Positions 27,200-36,382 of a stretch of DNA of 64,000 bases are shown here, one piece after another. Position 1 is the first letter of the stretch; the number at the start of each line of letters is the position of its first letter. Under the pieces are notes generated by a model. That model saw only the letters and a list, made by a program, of their open reading frames with translations, had not been told where the DNA came from and searched no databases. The position numbers and the translations under genes were made by a program. Origin of the DNA: Aeromicrobium sp. Sec7.5 (lineage in GTDB: Bacteria > Actinomycetota > Actinomycetes > Propionibacteriales > Nocardioidaceae); contig NZ_JBAJIJ010000001.1 of assembly GCF_036867135.1 (NCBI RefSeq), positions 1,302,001 to 1,366,000 on the forward strand. The letters run 5' to 3'.

Positions 27200-27570
27200 A
27201 CGCCGTCGAGCGCCCGTCGCAGGGCGGCCGCCTCCGCAGGATCGACCGACCGGGCGAAGTGGACGAGGGCGGAGGTGCGGTCGCCCGAGGCATCGAGCGC
27301 GGCGTCGATGAGCTCGGCGGTCGCGGACTCGCGCGACTGGCTCGGCGTGTACCGGAACGCGCGGCCGTCGCGCTCGCGGTCGACCATCTCCTTGGCGCCG
27401 AGGCGATCGAGGACGGTCATGACCGTCGTGTAGGCGAGGCCCCGGCCCTCGCCCGTGCCGGCCTCGAGAGCGTCCTGCACCTCGCGCACCGACATCGGCC
27501 CGGTGGCGTCCCACAGCACGTTCATGATGGCGCGCTCGAGCTCGCCGGGACGGGTCGTGGATCGGGTCAC
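27196..27570 (-). CDS. BlaI/MecI/CopY family transcriptional repressor
   Basis: The 124-residue winged-helix protein has the family pattern LERAIMNVLWDATGPMSVREVQ, followed by LAYTTVMTVLDRLGAKEMVDRERDGRAFRYTP. Members bind palindromic operators as dimers and are inactivated by proteolysis. The GTG start lies 6 nt after TAGTCT on the minus strand, so its mRNA is probably leaderless. That hexamer abuts and partly overlaps the palindrome at 27581-27597, which fits autorepression. The divergent neighbour is cydABDC, and two more palindromes lie nearer to it. Confidence 0.92.
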   Translation of the reverse strand: MTRSTTRPGELERAIMNVLWDATGPMSVREVQDALEAGTGEGRGLAYTTVMTVLDRLGAKEMVDRERDGRAFRYTPSQSRESATAELIDAALDASGDRTSALVHFARSVDPAEAAALRRALDGV

Positions 27571-27580
27571 GGGGCAAGAC

Positions 27581-27597
27581 TACTACGTGACGTAGGA
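27581..27597. promoter_or_regulatory. BlaI-type operator 1 (TACTAC-N5-GTAGGA)
   Basis: TACTAC-GTGAC-GTAGGA differs from the two perfect copies at a single base. It lies 10 bp from the repressor GTG and overlaps its probable -10. Confidence 0.7.
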
Positions 27598-27632
27598 CTC
27601 ATGGGTGTGGGCTCCGTCGCCCCTCCTCGGTG

Positions 27633-27649
27633 TACTACGATCTGTAGTA
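27633..27649. promoter_or_regulatory. BlaI-type operator 2 (perfect TACTAC-N5-GTAGTA)
   Basis: TACTAC-GATCT-GTAGTA, extended to 7-bp arms by flanking G and C. It is 56 bp before the cydA ATG. Confidence 0.8.
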
Positions 27650-27651
27650 CT

Positions 27652-27668
27652 TACTACGGCGCGTAGTA
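27652..27668. promoter_or_regulatory. BlaI-type operator 3 (perfect TACTAC-N5-GTAGTA)
   Basis: TACTAC-GGCGC-GTAGTA begins 19 bp after the start of operator 2, nearly two helix turns, so two dimers could bind side by side next to cydA. Confidence 0.8.
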
Positions 27669-27704
27669 GTTCGACTCCTCGAGACTCGAGACAGTGGGGC
27701 CAGC

Positions 27705-29126
27705 ATGGAAGCGCTCGACATCGCCCGGTGGCAGTTCGGCATCACGACCGTCTACCACTTCTTCTTCGTGCCGGTCACGATCGGCCTGATCTTCCTCGTC
27801 GCGATCCTCCAGACCTGCTGGTACCGCACCGGTGACGAGCGCTACCTGCGACTCACGCGCTTCTTCGGGAAGCTCTTCCTCATCAACTTCGCGATGGGGA
27901 TCGTCACGGGCATCGTGCAGGAGTTCCAGTTCGGGATGAACTGGAGCGACTACTCGCGGTTCGTCGGCGACGTGTTCGGCGCCCCGCTCGCGATCGAGGG
28001 GCTGCTCGCGTTCTTCATGGAGTCGACGTTCCTCGGACTCTGGATCTTCGGGTGGGACCGGCTCAAGCCGTCACTGCACCTCGCGACGATCTGGATCGCC
28101 GCCGTCGGCACCGTGCTGTCGGCCTACTTCATCCTCGCCGCCAACTCGTTCATGCAGAACCCGGTGGGCTTCGCCTTCAACGCCGAGAGCGGCCGCGCCG
28201 AGCTGACCGACTTCATGGCGGTCATGACGAATCCCGTCGTGCTCGCGACGTTCCCGCACACGATCTTCGCGTGCTTCATGGTCGGCGGCGCCGTGGTGGC
28301 CGGGGTCAGCCTCTGGCGGATGATGCGCCACCCAACTGAAGACGGGGACGCCTTCCGCACGTCGTTCCGCCTCGGTGCGGTGTTCCTGCTCGTGGCCGGG
28401 CTCGGCACGATGATCTCCGGCGACTTCCAGGGCAAGGTCATGACCGAGGTCCAGCCGATGAAGATGGCGGCGGCCGAGGGGTTGTACGAGGACGAGGCGC
28501 CCGCGGCCTTCTCCGCCCTAACGGTCGGGACGCTCGACGGCTCCGAGCCCGTCCTCGAGATCAAGGTCCCGCACCTGCTGTCGTACCTCGGGACGGGGAC
28601 GTGGGACGGCGAGATCCGTGGCATCAACTCGCTGCAGGCCGAGTACGAGGAGCTGTACGGACCGGGCGACTACGCCCCGAACATCCCCGTCACGTACTGG
28701 ACGTTCCGCGCGATGATCACGGCGGGCGGGCTCTCGATGGCGCTCGCGGCCTGGATGCTCTGGGCGACCCGCCGGGGGCGCAGCCCCTCGAGCCGGACCT
28801 TCACGGGCCGATGGATGCTCCGGTGGGCGGTCGTGCTCCCGTTCCTGCCGCTCGCGGCCAACTCGTTCGGCTGGATCTTCACCGAGATGGGCCGTCAGCC
28901 GTGGCTCGTGTTCGGTCTGCTGCCGACGTCCGCCGGAGTCTCGCCGAGCGTCTCGGCGGGGACGGTCCTCATGAGCCTGATCGGGTTCACGACGCTGTAC
29001 GGCGTGCTCGCGGTGATCGAGGTCAAGCTCCTGCTCCGCACGATCCGGCAGGGCCTTCCAGCGGCCGATCCGCCCACGCCCGACCACGACCGCGACCCGG
29101 ACGCACCGCTCGCGTTCGCCTACTGA
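27705..29126 (+). CDS. cydA: Cytochrome bd ubiquinol/menaquinol oxidase subunit I
   Basis: The 473-residue integral membrane protein has H18 in TVYHFFFVPVTIG (heme ligand), the GRQPW motif in FTEMGRQPWLVFG, and about nine hydrophobic helices. The quinol-binding loop is the short type. With CydB it forms the bd oxidase that reduces oxygen to water with high affinity, used at low oxygen or when the cytochrome c branch is blocked. It is first in cydABDC, downstream of the BlaI-type operators. The ATG at 27705 has a GGGG upstream. Confidence 0.96.
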   Translation: MEALDIARWQFGITTVYHFFFVPVTIGLIFLVAILQTCWYRTGDERYLRLTRFFGKLFLINFAMGIVTGIVQEFQFGMNWSDYSRFVGDVFGAPLAIEGLLAFFMESTFLGLWIFGWDRLKPSLHLATIWIAAVGTVLSAYFILAANSFMQNPVGFAFNAESGRAELTDFMAVMTNPVVLATFPHTIFACFMVGGAVVAGVSLWRMMRHPTEDGDAFRTSFRLGAVFLLVAGLGTMISGDFQGKVMTEVQPMKMAAAEGLYEDEAPAAFSALTVGTLDGSEPVLEIKVPHLLSYLGTGTWDGEIRGINSLQAEYEELYGPGDYAPNIPVTYWTFRAMITAGGLSMALAAWMLWATRRGRSPSSRTFTGRWMLRWAVVLPFLPLAANSFGWIFTEMGRQPWLVFGLLPTSAGVSPSVSAGTVLMSLIGFTTLYGVLAVIEVKLLLRTIRQGLPAADPPTPDHDRDPDAPLAFAY

Positions 29127-29157
29127 CCCCCCTTCGACCGGAACCTGGAGACCAACC

Positions 29158-30150
29158 ATGGAGCTCACGACCGTCTGGTTCGTGCTCATCGCCTTCCTGT
29201 GGACCGGCTACCTCGTGCTCGAGGGCTTCGACTTCGGTGTCGGCATGCTGATGCGTCTGCTCGCCCGTGACGAGACGGAGCGACGCGTGCTGCTCAACAC
29301 GATCGGCCCGGTCTGGGACGGCAACGAGGTGTGGCTCATCGTCGCCGGCGGCGCCACGTTCGCGGCGTTCCCCGAGTGGTACGCCACGTTGTTCAGCGCC
29401 TACTACGTGCCGCTGTTCGTCATCCTGGTCGCGTTGATCGTGCGTGCCGTCGGCTTCGAGTACCGGCACAAGCGGTCCGAGCCGGAGTGGAAGCGCCGCT
29501 GGGACCACGCGATCGTGTTCGGGTCGGTCGTGCCGGCGGTGCTGTGGGGTGTGGCCCTGGCCGGCATCGTGCACGGCATCCCGCTCGACGCCGACCACGA
29601 CTTCGTGGGGTCGCTCGCCGATCTCGTGACCCCGTACGCGCTCCTCGGCGGAGTCGTGACGCTGACGGTCTTCATCACGCACGGCGCCTTCTTCATCGCG
29701 CTCAAGACCGTCGGCGACATCCGTCACCGGGCCCGCGCCCTCGGCCTGCGCTGGGGCGGGGTCGCCGCGGTCGTCACGCTGGTCTTCGTCACCTGGACCG
29801 CCGGACGCGACGGCGACCTGAGCGTCCGGGTCGCCGCCGTGGTCGCCGTCGCCACGTTCCTGGCCGGGCTGGTCGCCGCCCGGGCCGGCCGCGAAGGGTG
29901 GGCGTTCACCGGCACGGCGCTCGCGGTCGCCGCGGTCGCCACGATGCTGTTCCTTGCGCTGTTCCCCGACGTCATGCCGTCGACCCTCGGGAGCGGCACG
30001 CTCACCACCACGAATGCGGCGTCCACGCCGTACACGCTGGAGATCATGACGTGGGTCGCGGCAGCCTTCACGCCGATCGTGATCGGTTACCAGGCGTGGT
30101 CCTACTGGGTGTTCCGCCGTCGCATCGGCGTGCACCACATCCCGGCATGA
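29158..30150 (+). CDS. cydB: Cytochrome bd oxidase subunit II
   Basis: The 330-residue membrane protein shows the CydB start TVWFVLIAFLWTGYLVLEGFD and GPVWDGNEVWLI, with about eight membrane helices. It is the structural partner of CydA. The gap after cydA is 31 nt. Its stop overlaps the cydD ATG as ATGA. Confidence 0.96.
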   Translation: MELTTVWFVLIAFLWTGYLVLEGFDFGVGMLMRLLARDETERRVLLNTIGPVWDGNEVWLIVAGGATFAAFPEWYATLFSAYYVPLFVILVALIVRAVGFEYRHKRSEPEWKRRWDHAIVFGSVVPAVLWGVALAGIVHGIPLDADHDFVGSLADLVTPYALLGGVVTLTVFITHGAFFIALKTVGDIRHRARALGLRWGGVAAVVTLVFVTWTAGRDGDLSVRVAAVVAVATFLAGLVAARAGREGWAFTGTALAVAAVATMLFLALFPDVMPSTLGSGTLTTTNAASTPYTLEIMTWVAAAFTPIVIGYQAWSYWVFRRRIGVHHIPA

Positions 30151-31865
30151 GCACCGGACACCCGATGGATGAGGTGCGAGCGCGGAACGAGCGAGGCTCG
30201 AAGCCCACGCCCACCAAGACCCTTCGAGGCTCGTCGCTGCGCTCCTCGCACCTCAGGGAGCGGGGTGGCACAGCTCCGGTCGACCCGCGCCTGCTGCGCC
30301 GGTCGAGTGCCGTGCGGGGGGCGTTGGGCGCGGCGGTCGGTCTCGCGCTGCTGGGCGCCGTCCTCCTGGTCGGCCAGGCGTGGGGGTTCGCCCGGCTCGT
30401 CGAGGAGGCCTTCGAGGCCTCGCGGATCGACACGGAGGTGCTCCTGCTCGCCGCCGGGTGCATCGCCGGTAGGGGTCTCGTCGCGTGGGCGACGGCTGCC
30501 GTGGCGTCCAGAGCTGCCCTGCGGGTCAGGGCCGAGCTGCGCGCGGCCGTCGTCGCCGACGTCCTCGACCCCCGCCGGCTGGGCCCCCGTCCGTCGTCGG
30601 GCCGGATCACCACGCTGCTCGGTCCGGGACTGGAACCGCTCGACGGATACGTCGGCCGCTTCCTGCCGCAGCTCGTCGTGACGGCACTGGTCCCACCCGT
30701 GGTGGTCGTGGTCCTGGCGGTCGTCGACCCCCTGTCGGCCGTCATCGTGGGGCTGACGGTGCCGCTCGTGATCGGGTTCCTCGTGCTGGTCGGCCTGGCG
30801 ACGAAGGACCAGCTCGACGCTCGCTGGGGCGAGCTCGCCCGGCTGGGGCGTCACTTCTCCGACGTCGTCGGCGGGGTCCGCACCCTGTTGGTGCTGGGCA
30901 GCCGGCAGGAGCGTGGCCTGGCCGTGGTGGGAGAACGGCACCGACGCGCGACGATGGCGGCCCTGCGCAGCGCCTTCCTGTCCTCGCTCGTGCTCGAGCT
31001 CTTCTCCACCTTGTCGATGGCGCTCGTGGCCGTCGCGACCGGGCTCCGCATCGTGCAGGGCGACCTGAGCCTGCAGACCGGCCTGTTCGTGCTGCTGCTC
31101 GCGCCGGAGGCCTACCTGCCGGTGCGCCGGCTGGGGTCGCAGTTCCACGACAGCGCCGCCGGGGTCAGCGCGGCGCGCGAGGCGATGGACCTCCTGGACT
31201 CACCTCGCCACACCGGGACCGCCGCGCCGACCGCTCGTGCGCAGATCGTCGTGCGCTCGATGAGCGTCACCCGCGACGGTGGATCGACGGTCAGCGTCCC
31301 CCGCCTCACGGTCGGTCCCGGGGAGCTCGTCGCGGTCGCCGGTCCGTCCGGGATCGGGAAGTCGACCCTGCTGGAGGTGCTGCTCGGTCTCGTCCCTCCT
31401 GACTCCGGGACCGTGACGGTCGCCGGCGTGCCGATCGAGGACCTGGACGTGGTCGCGTGGCACCGACGGGTCGCGTGGGTGCCCCAGGTCCCCGCCGTCC
31501 CTGCCGGCACGATCGCCGACGCGGTCCGGCTCGGCACCGCCGGGTCGCGCACGCAGGTGGTCGCGGCGTTGGCGGACGCGGGGGCCGAGGACCTCGATCC
31601 CGATCGGGTGGTGCGCGAGGACGCCGGGGACCTGTCGGCAGGGGAGCGCCGGCGCGTCGCGATCGCCCGGGCTCTCCTGCGGGTGCGTCAGGGCGACGTC
31701 GACCTGCTGCTCCTCGACGAGCCCACGGCCGGACTCGACGCCGAGCGCGAGGACCGGGTCATGCAGGCCGTGCGCGACCTCGGCGTCACGACCCTCGTGG
31801 TCGCGCACCACGCGCGGGTCCTCGAGGCGGCCGACCGGGTCGTGCGGCTGGGTGATACCCGATGA
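30147..31865 (+). CDS. cydD: Thiol reductant ABC exporter subunit CydD
   Basis: The 572-residue ABC half-transporter has a six-helix membrane domain (about 55-310) and an ATPase domain with Walker A GPSGIGKSTL, signature LSAGERRRVAIARALL and Walker B LLLLDEPTAGLD. CydDC exports thiols or heme-related reductant needed to assemble cytochrome bd. The ATG overlaps the cydB stop. Residues about 9-36 are encoded by an imperfect inverted repeat (30171-30254) that looks like an intergenic element caught in the coding sequence, so the N-terminus is about 40 residues longer than expected before the conserved VDPRLLRRS. Confidence 0.92.
   Translation: MSTGHPMDEVRARNERGSKPTPTKTLRGSSLRSSHLRERGGTAPVDPRLLRRSSAVRGALGAAVGLALLGAVLLVGQAWGFARLVEEAFEASRIDTEVLLLAAGCIAGRGLVAWATAAVASRAALRVRAELRAAVVADVLDPRRLGPRPSSGRITTLLGPGLEPLDGYVGRFLPQLVVTALVPPVVVVVLAVVDPLSAVIVGLTVPLVIGFLVLVGLATKDQLDARWGELARLGRHFSDVVGGVRTLLVLGSRQERGLAVVGERHRRATMAALRSAFLSSLVLELFSTLSMALVAVATGLRIVQGDLSLQTGLFVLLLAPEAYLPVRRLGSQFHDSAAGVSAAREAMDLLDSPRHTGTAAPTARAQIVVRSMSVTRDGGSTVSVPRLTVGPGELVAVAGPSGIGKSTLLEVLLGLVPPDSGTVTVAGVPIEDLDVVAWHRRVAWVPQVPAVPAGTIADAVRLGTAGSRTQVVAALADAGAEDLDPDRVVREDAGDLSAGERRRVAIARALLRVRQGDVDLLLLDEPTAGLDAEREDRVMQAVRDLGVTTLVVAHHARVLEAADRVVRLGDTR
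30171..30254. repeat. Imperfect inverted repeat inside cydD 5' coding region
   Basis: The left arm starts GAGGTGCGAG and runs to GCTCGAAGC; the right arm runs from CTTCGAGGCTCG to CTCGCACCTC. Most positions pair across about 33 bases. It resembles palindromic intergenic repeats common in Nocardioidaceae. A decayed relative may lie at 26270-26305 (GTTCGCACCTCGACCAGCGG). Confidence 0.6.
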
Positions 31866-33451
31866 GGCGGCGCCTGCTCCTGGGGGCGGGGCTGGCGGCG
31901 ACCGCCCAGCTCGCTGCCACGGGCCTGCTCCTGACGTCGGCCTGGCTCATCGTGCGGGCCGCCGAGCAGCCGCCCGTGCTGTACCTCATGGTGGCCATCG
32001 TCGGAGTGCGGTTCTTCGGCGTCGGACGCGCTGCGGCGCGGTACGCCGAACGACTCGTCACCCACGACGTCGCGCTGGAGGCGGCGGTCCGCACCCGGGT
32101 CGCGGTCTATGCCGCCGTCGCACGACTCGCGCCCCACGGCCTCGGTGGCCGGCGCCACGGCGACGTCGTGCAGCAGGCGGTCGAGGACGTCGACACGGTG
32201 GGTGACCGGTTGCTCCGCGTCCGCCTGCCGTGGTGGTCGGCGCTCACGGTCTCGGTCGCCCTGACGGCGGTCGTGGCCTGGCTCGCGCCGTGGGCGGGAG
32301 TCGTCGTCGCCGCCCAGGCCGTCGTGACGCTCGTCGCGCTGCGCCTGGTCGTGCCGCGCCGATCCGGAGCCGTCGGTGCGTCGCCGCTCGCGGCGGACGT
32401 CACCGAGGCGGCCCGCACCTCGGCCGAGCTGACCGTCCTCGGGGTGGCGGTGGACGCCGTCGCGCGGGCCGAGGCCGAGATCGCCCGCGCCGCTCGCGAC
32501 GACCGACGCCGTGCGGGCGCCGGCGGTGCAGGGTCGGCGATCGTCCTGGGTCTCGCGGCCGTGGCCTGCGTCGTCGTGGCACTCGTGGTCGCGCCGGCAC
32601 TCGCCGCCGGGTCCCTGGCGCCGGTCCTCGTCGGGGTCGTGCTGCTCGCGCCGCTGGCCCTCGCCGACGCCCTGGACCCCGTCGCCGAGGCTGAGCGACG
32701 TCGCCCCGTCGTCTCGGCTGCCGAGGGCCGGGTGGCGGCCCTCGTCGGGGCCCGGCCCTCGGTGGTGGAGCCGGCCGCGCCGTCCGCCGCGCCGTGTGAC
32801 ACGACGATCGAGCTCGAGGGCGTGACGATCGGCTGGGACCGCGACCTGGTGCGCGGCGTCACCTGGCGGGTCGGACCAGGTGAGGTCGTCGGCGTGAGGG
32901 GGCCGAGCGGCAGTGGGAAGAGCACACTGGCGCTCACGCTGGCCCGGATGGTGACTCCCCGCGCCGGCAGGGTGCGCATCGGTGGGGTCGACGTGGCGGA
33001 CCTGCGCCCCGCGGTCGTGCGGTCCCTGGTGGGGATCCTCGGCCAGGACGAGGCGATCTTCGACACGACAGTGCGTCAGAACCTGCTGATCGCCCAGCCG
33101 TCCGCCGACGACCCGAGCCTGCTCGCGGCGATGGCCCGGGCCGGACTGGAGCTCGAGCTGGACCGGACGGTGGGGGAGCGCGGGTCGCGGCTGTCGGGGG
33201 GCGAGCGGCAACGACTGGCGCTCGCGCGGCTGCTCCTCGGGGGTCACCGGGTGCTGGTGCTCGACGAGCCGACCGAGCACCTCGACGCCCCCGTGGCGCG
33301 TGCGCTCGTCGAGGACGTCCTCCGGCTCGCCCCGGCGCACACCGTCATCCTGGTGTCGCACGACCCTGCCGTCCTGGCGCGCTGCGACACGGTGCTGGAT
33401 CTGGGCCTCGACCAAGGGCGCCGGAGCGCTCGGGTCGGCGCCGTCGCCTAG
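31862..33451 (+). CDS. cydC: Thiol reductant ABC exporter subunit CydC
   Basis: The 529-residue half-transporter has TLLTSAWL-type first helices (LLLTSAWLIVRAAEQPP is the CydC hallmark), Walker A GPSGSGKSTL, signature LSGGERQRLALARLLL and Walker B VLVLDEPTEHLD. It pairs with CydD. The two genes overlap by 4 nt. The stop codon TAG is also the first half of the TAGGGT hexamer that may drive ftsY. Confidence 0.94.
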   Translation: MRRRLLLGAGLAATAQLAATGLLLTSAWLIVRAAEQPPVLYLMVAIVGVRFFGVGRAAARYAERLVTHDVALEAAVRTRVAVYAAVARLAPHGLGGRRHGDVVQQAVEDVDTVGDRLLRVRLPWWSALTVSVALTAVVAWLAPWAGVVVAAQAVVTLVALRLVVPRRSGAVGASPLAADVTEAARTSAELTVLGVAVDAVARAEAEIARAARDDRRRAGAGGAGSAIVLGLAAVACVVVALVVAPALAAGSLAPVLVGVVLLAPLALADALDPVAEAERRRPVVSAAEGRVAALVGARPSVVEPAAPSAAPCDTTIELEGVTIGWDRDLVRGVTWRVGPGEVVGVRGPSGSGKSTLALTLARMVTPRAGRVRIGGVDVADLRPAVVRSLVGILGQDEAIFDTTVRQNLLIAQPSADDPSLLAAMARAGLELELDRTVGERGSRLSGGERQRLALARLLLGGHRVLVLDEPTEHLDAPVARALVEDVLRLAPAHTVILVSHDPAVLARCDTVLDLGLDQGRRSARVGAVA

Positions 33452-33460
33452 GGTGAATCC

Positions 33461-34612
33461 GTGTCGACCGAGCTGCTGCTGATCATCGCCCTGTCCGCGA
33501 TCGTCCTGTTCGCGCTCGTCGCGACGCTGCTGATGCGTCGTGGCGACGAGCTGCCGCCCACGGCCGAGTCGGAGCTGGAGACCCGCGAGGAGATCCTGCA
33601 TCCGGAGGTGCTGGGTAGCGGCGACGAACCGGAGCCCGACGACGACCTTTCGCCGACGGGCCCCGGCACCACGACGCTCGAGCGGCCCGAGTCGCCCGCG
33701 GGCCGGCTCGTCCGCCTGCGGTCGCGCCTGGCCCGATCCAACTCGACGCTCGGCAAGGGCCTGCTCGCGATCCTGGGTCGGGCCGACCTCGACCAGGCGG
33801 CCTGGGACGAGCTGGAGGAGACGCTGCTCGCGGCCGACGTCGGCACCGGGCCCACGACCGAGCTCGTCGACCGGCTGCGCACGCGACTGCGCGTGGAAGG
33901 GTCCACCGACACCGACCGGGCCCGCGCCATCCTGCGCGAAGAGCTCGTGAGCCTCGTGGGCCCCGAGCTCGACCGCAGCCTGCACACCACGGGCGACGAG
34001 GGCCACCCCGGGGTCGTCCTGGTCGTCGGCGTCAACGGCACCGGCAAGACCACCACCGTCGGCCGTCTCGCTCGAGTCCTGGTCGCCGACGACCGCCGTG
34101 TCGTCCTCGGCGCGGCCGACACGTTCCGGGCCGCCGCGGCCGATCAGCTGCAGACCTGGGGCGACCGAGTGGGCGCGCCGGTCGTGCGCGGCCCTGAGGG
34201 CGGCGACCCGGCCAGCGTCGGCTTCGACACCGTCAAGTCCGGCATCGAGACCGGCGCCGACGTCGTCGTGGTCGACACCGCGGGCCGGCTCCACACCAAG
34301 TCCGGGCTGATGGACGAGCTCGGCAAGGTCAAGCGGGTCGTCGAGAAGCAGGCTCGCGTCACCGAGGTGCTCCTCGTGATCGACGCCACGACGGGCCAGA
34401 ACGGCCTCACGCAGGCCCGCGTGTTCAGCGAGGTCGTCGACGTCACGGGCATCGTGCTGACCAAGCTCGACGGCACGGCCAAGGGCGGCATCGTCGTCGC
34501 GGTCCAGCGCGAGCTCGGCGTGCCCGTCAAGTTCGTCGGCCTGGGCGAGGGGCCCGACGACCTCGCCCCGTTCGACGCCGAGGAGTTCGTCGACGCGCTG
34601 CTCGGGGACTGA
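33461..34612 (+). CDS. ftsY: Signal recognition particle receptor FtsY
   Basis: The 383-residue protein has an N-terminal membrane helix (about 4-25), an acidic linker, the NG domain with GVNGTGKTTTVGRLA, DTFRAAAADQL, DTAGRLHTKSG and TKLDGTAKGG. It docks ribosome-SRP complexes at the membrane. The GTG lies 6 nt after TAGGGT (33449-33454), a leaderless candidate whose -10 overlaps the cydC stop. ffh, its partner GTPase, lies 4.1 kb downstream. Confidence 0.96.
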   Translation: MSTELLLIIALSAIVLFALVATLLMRRGDELPPTAESELETREEILHPEVLGSGDEPEPDDDLSPTGPGTTTLERPESPAGRLVRLRSRLARSNSTLGKGLLAILGRADLDQAAWDELEETLLAADVGTGPTTELVDRLRTRLRVEGSTDTDRARAILREELVSLVGPELDRSLHTTGDEGHPGVVLVVGVNGTGKTTTVGRLARVLVADDRRVVLGAADTFRAAAADQLQTWGDRVGAPVVRGPEGGDPASVGFDTVKSGIETGADVVVVDTAGRLHTKSGLMDELGKVKRVVEKQARVTEVLLVIDATTGQNGLTQARVFSEVVDVTGIVLTKLDGTAKGGIVVAVQRELGVPVKFVGLGEGPDDLAPFDAEEFVDALLGD

Positions 34613-34627
34613 CCGGTCCGGGCCCAC

Positions 34628-34643
34628 GTCACACGGCTGTAAC
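34628..34643 (+). promoter_or_regulatory. GlnR-type box upstream of amtB
   Basis: GTCAC-N6-GTAAC fits the actinobacterial GlnR half-site pattern (gTnAC-n6-GaAAC, or AC-n9-AC). A TACAGT -10-like hexamer lies 33 nt downstream (34676-34681), the distance expected for an activator site. Confidence 0.6.
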
Positions 34644-34751
34644 AGTTCGCGTCCTTGCGCGAAATCTTCGCTTCCTACAGTCGCCACACCGAGGAGACGG
34701 AGCAGGTCTCGGGCCGCTCCGTCCTGACCCGATGTGGAAGTAGAGGGATCG

Positions 34752-36369
<1,618 letters not shown>

Positions 36370-36382
36370 CAGCATCGGGCTC

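Noticed and set aside
31688-34687. 999-codon minus-strand frame across cydD, cydC and ftsY
   Set aside because: It is a GC-bias shadow of three well-identified genes. The same applies to 17760-20171, 21867-24389, 41623-43428 and 43455-45572 on the minus strand.
34734-34751. GTG at 34734 as start of amtB
   Set aside because: It would add MEVEGS to the normal N-terminus and would place the start inside the region holding AGAGGG, which serves the ATG at 34752.
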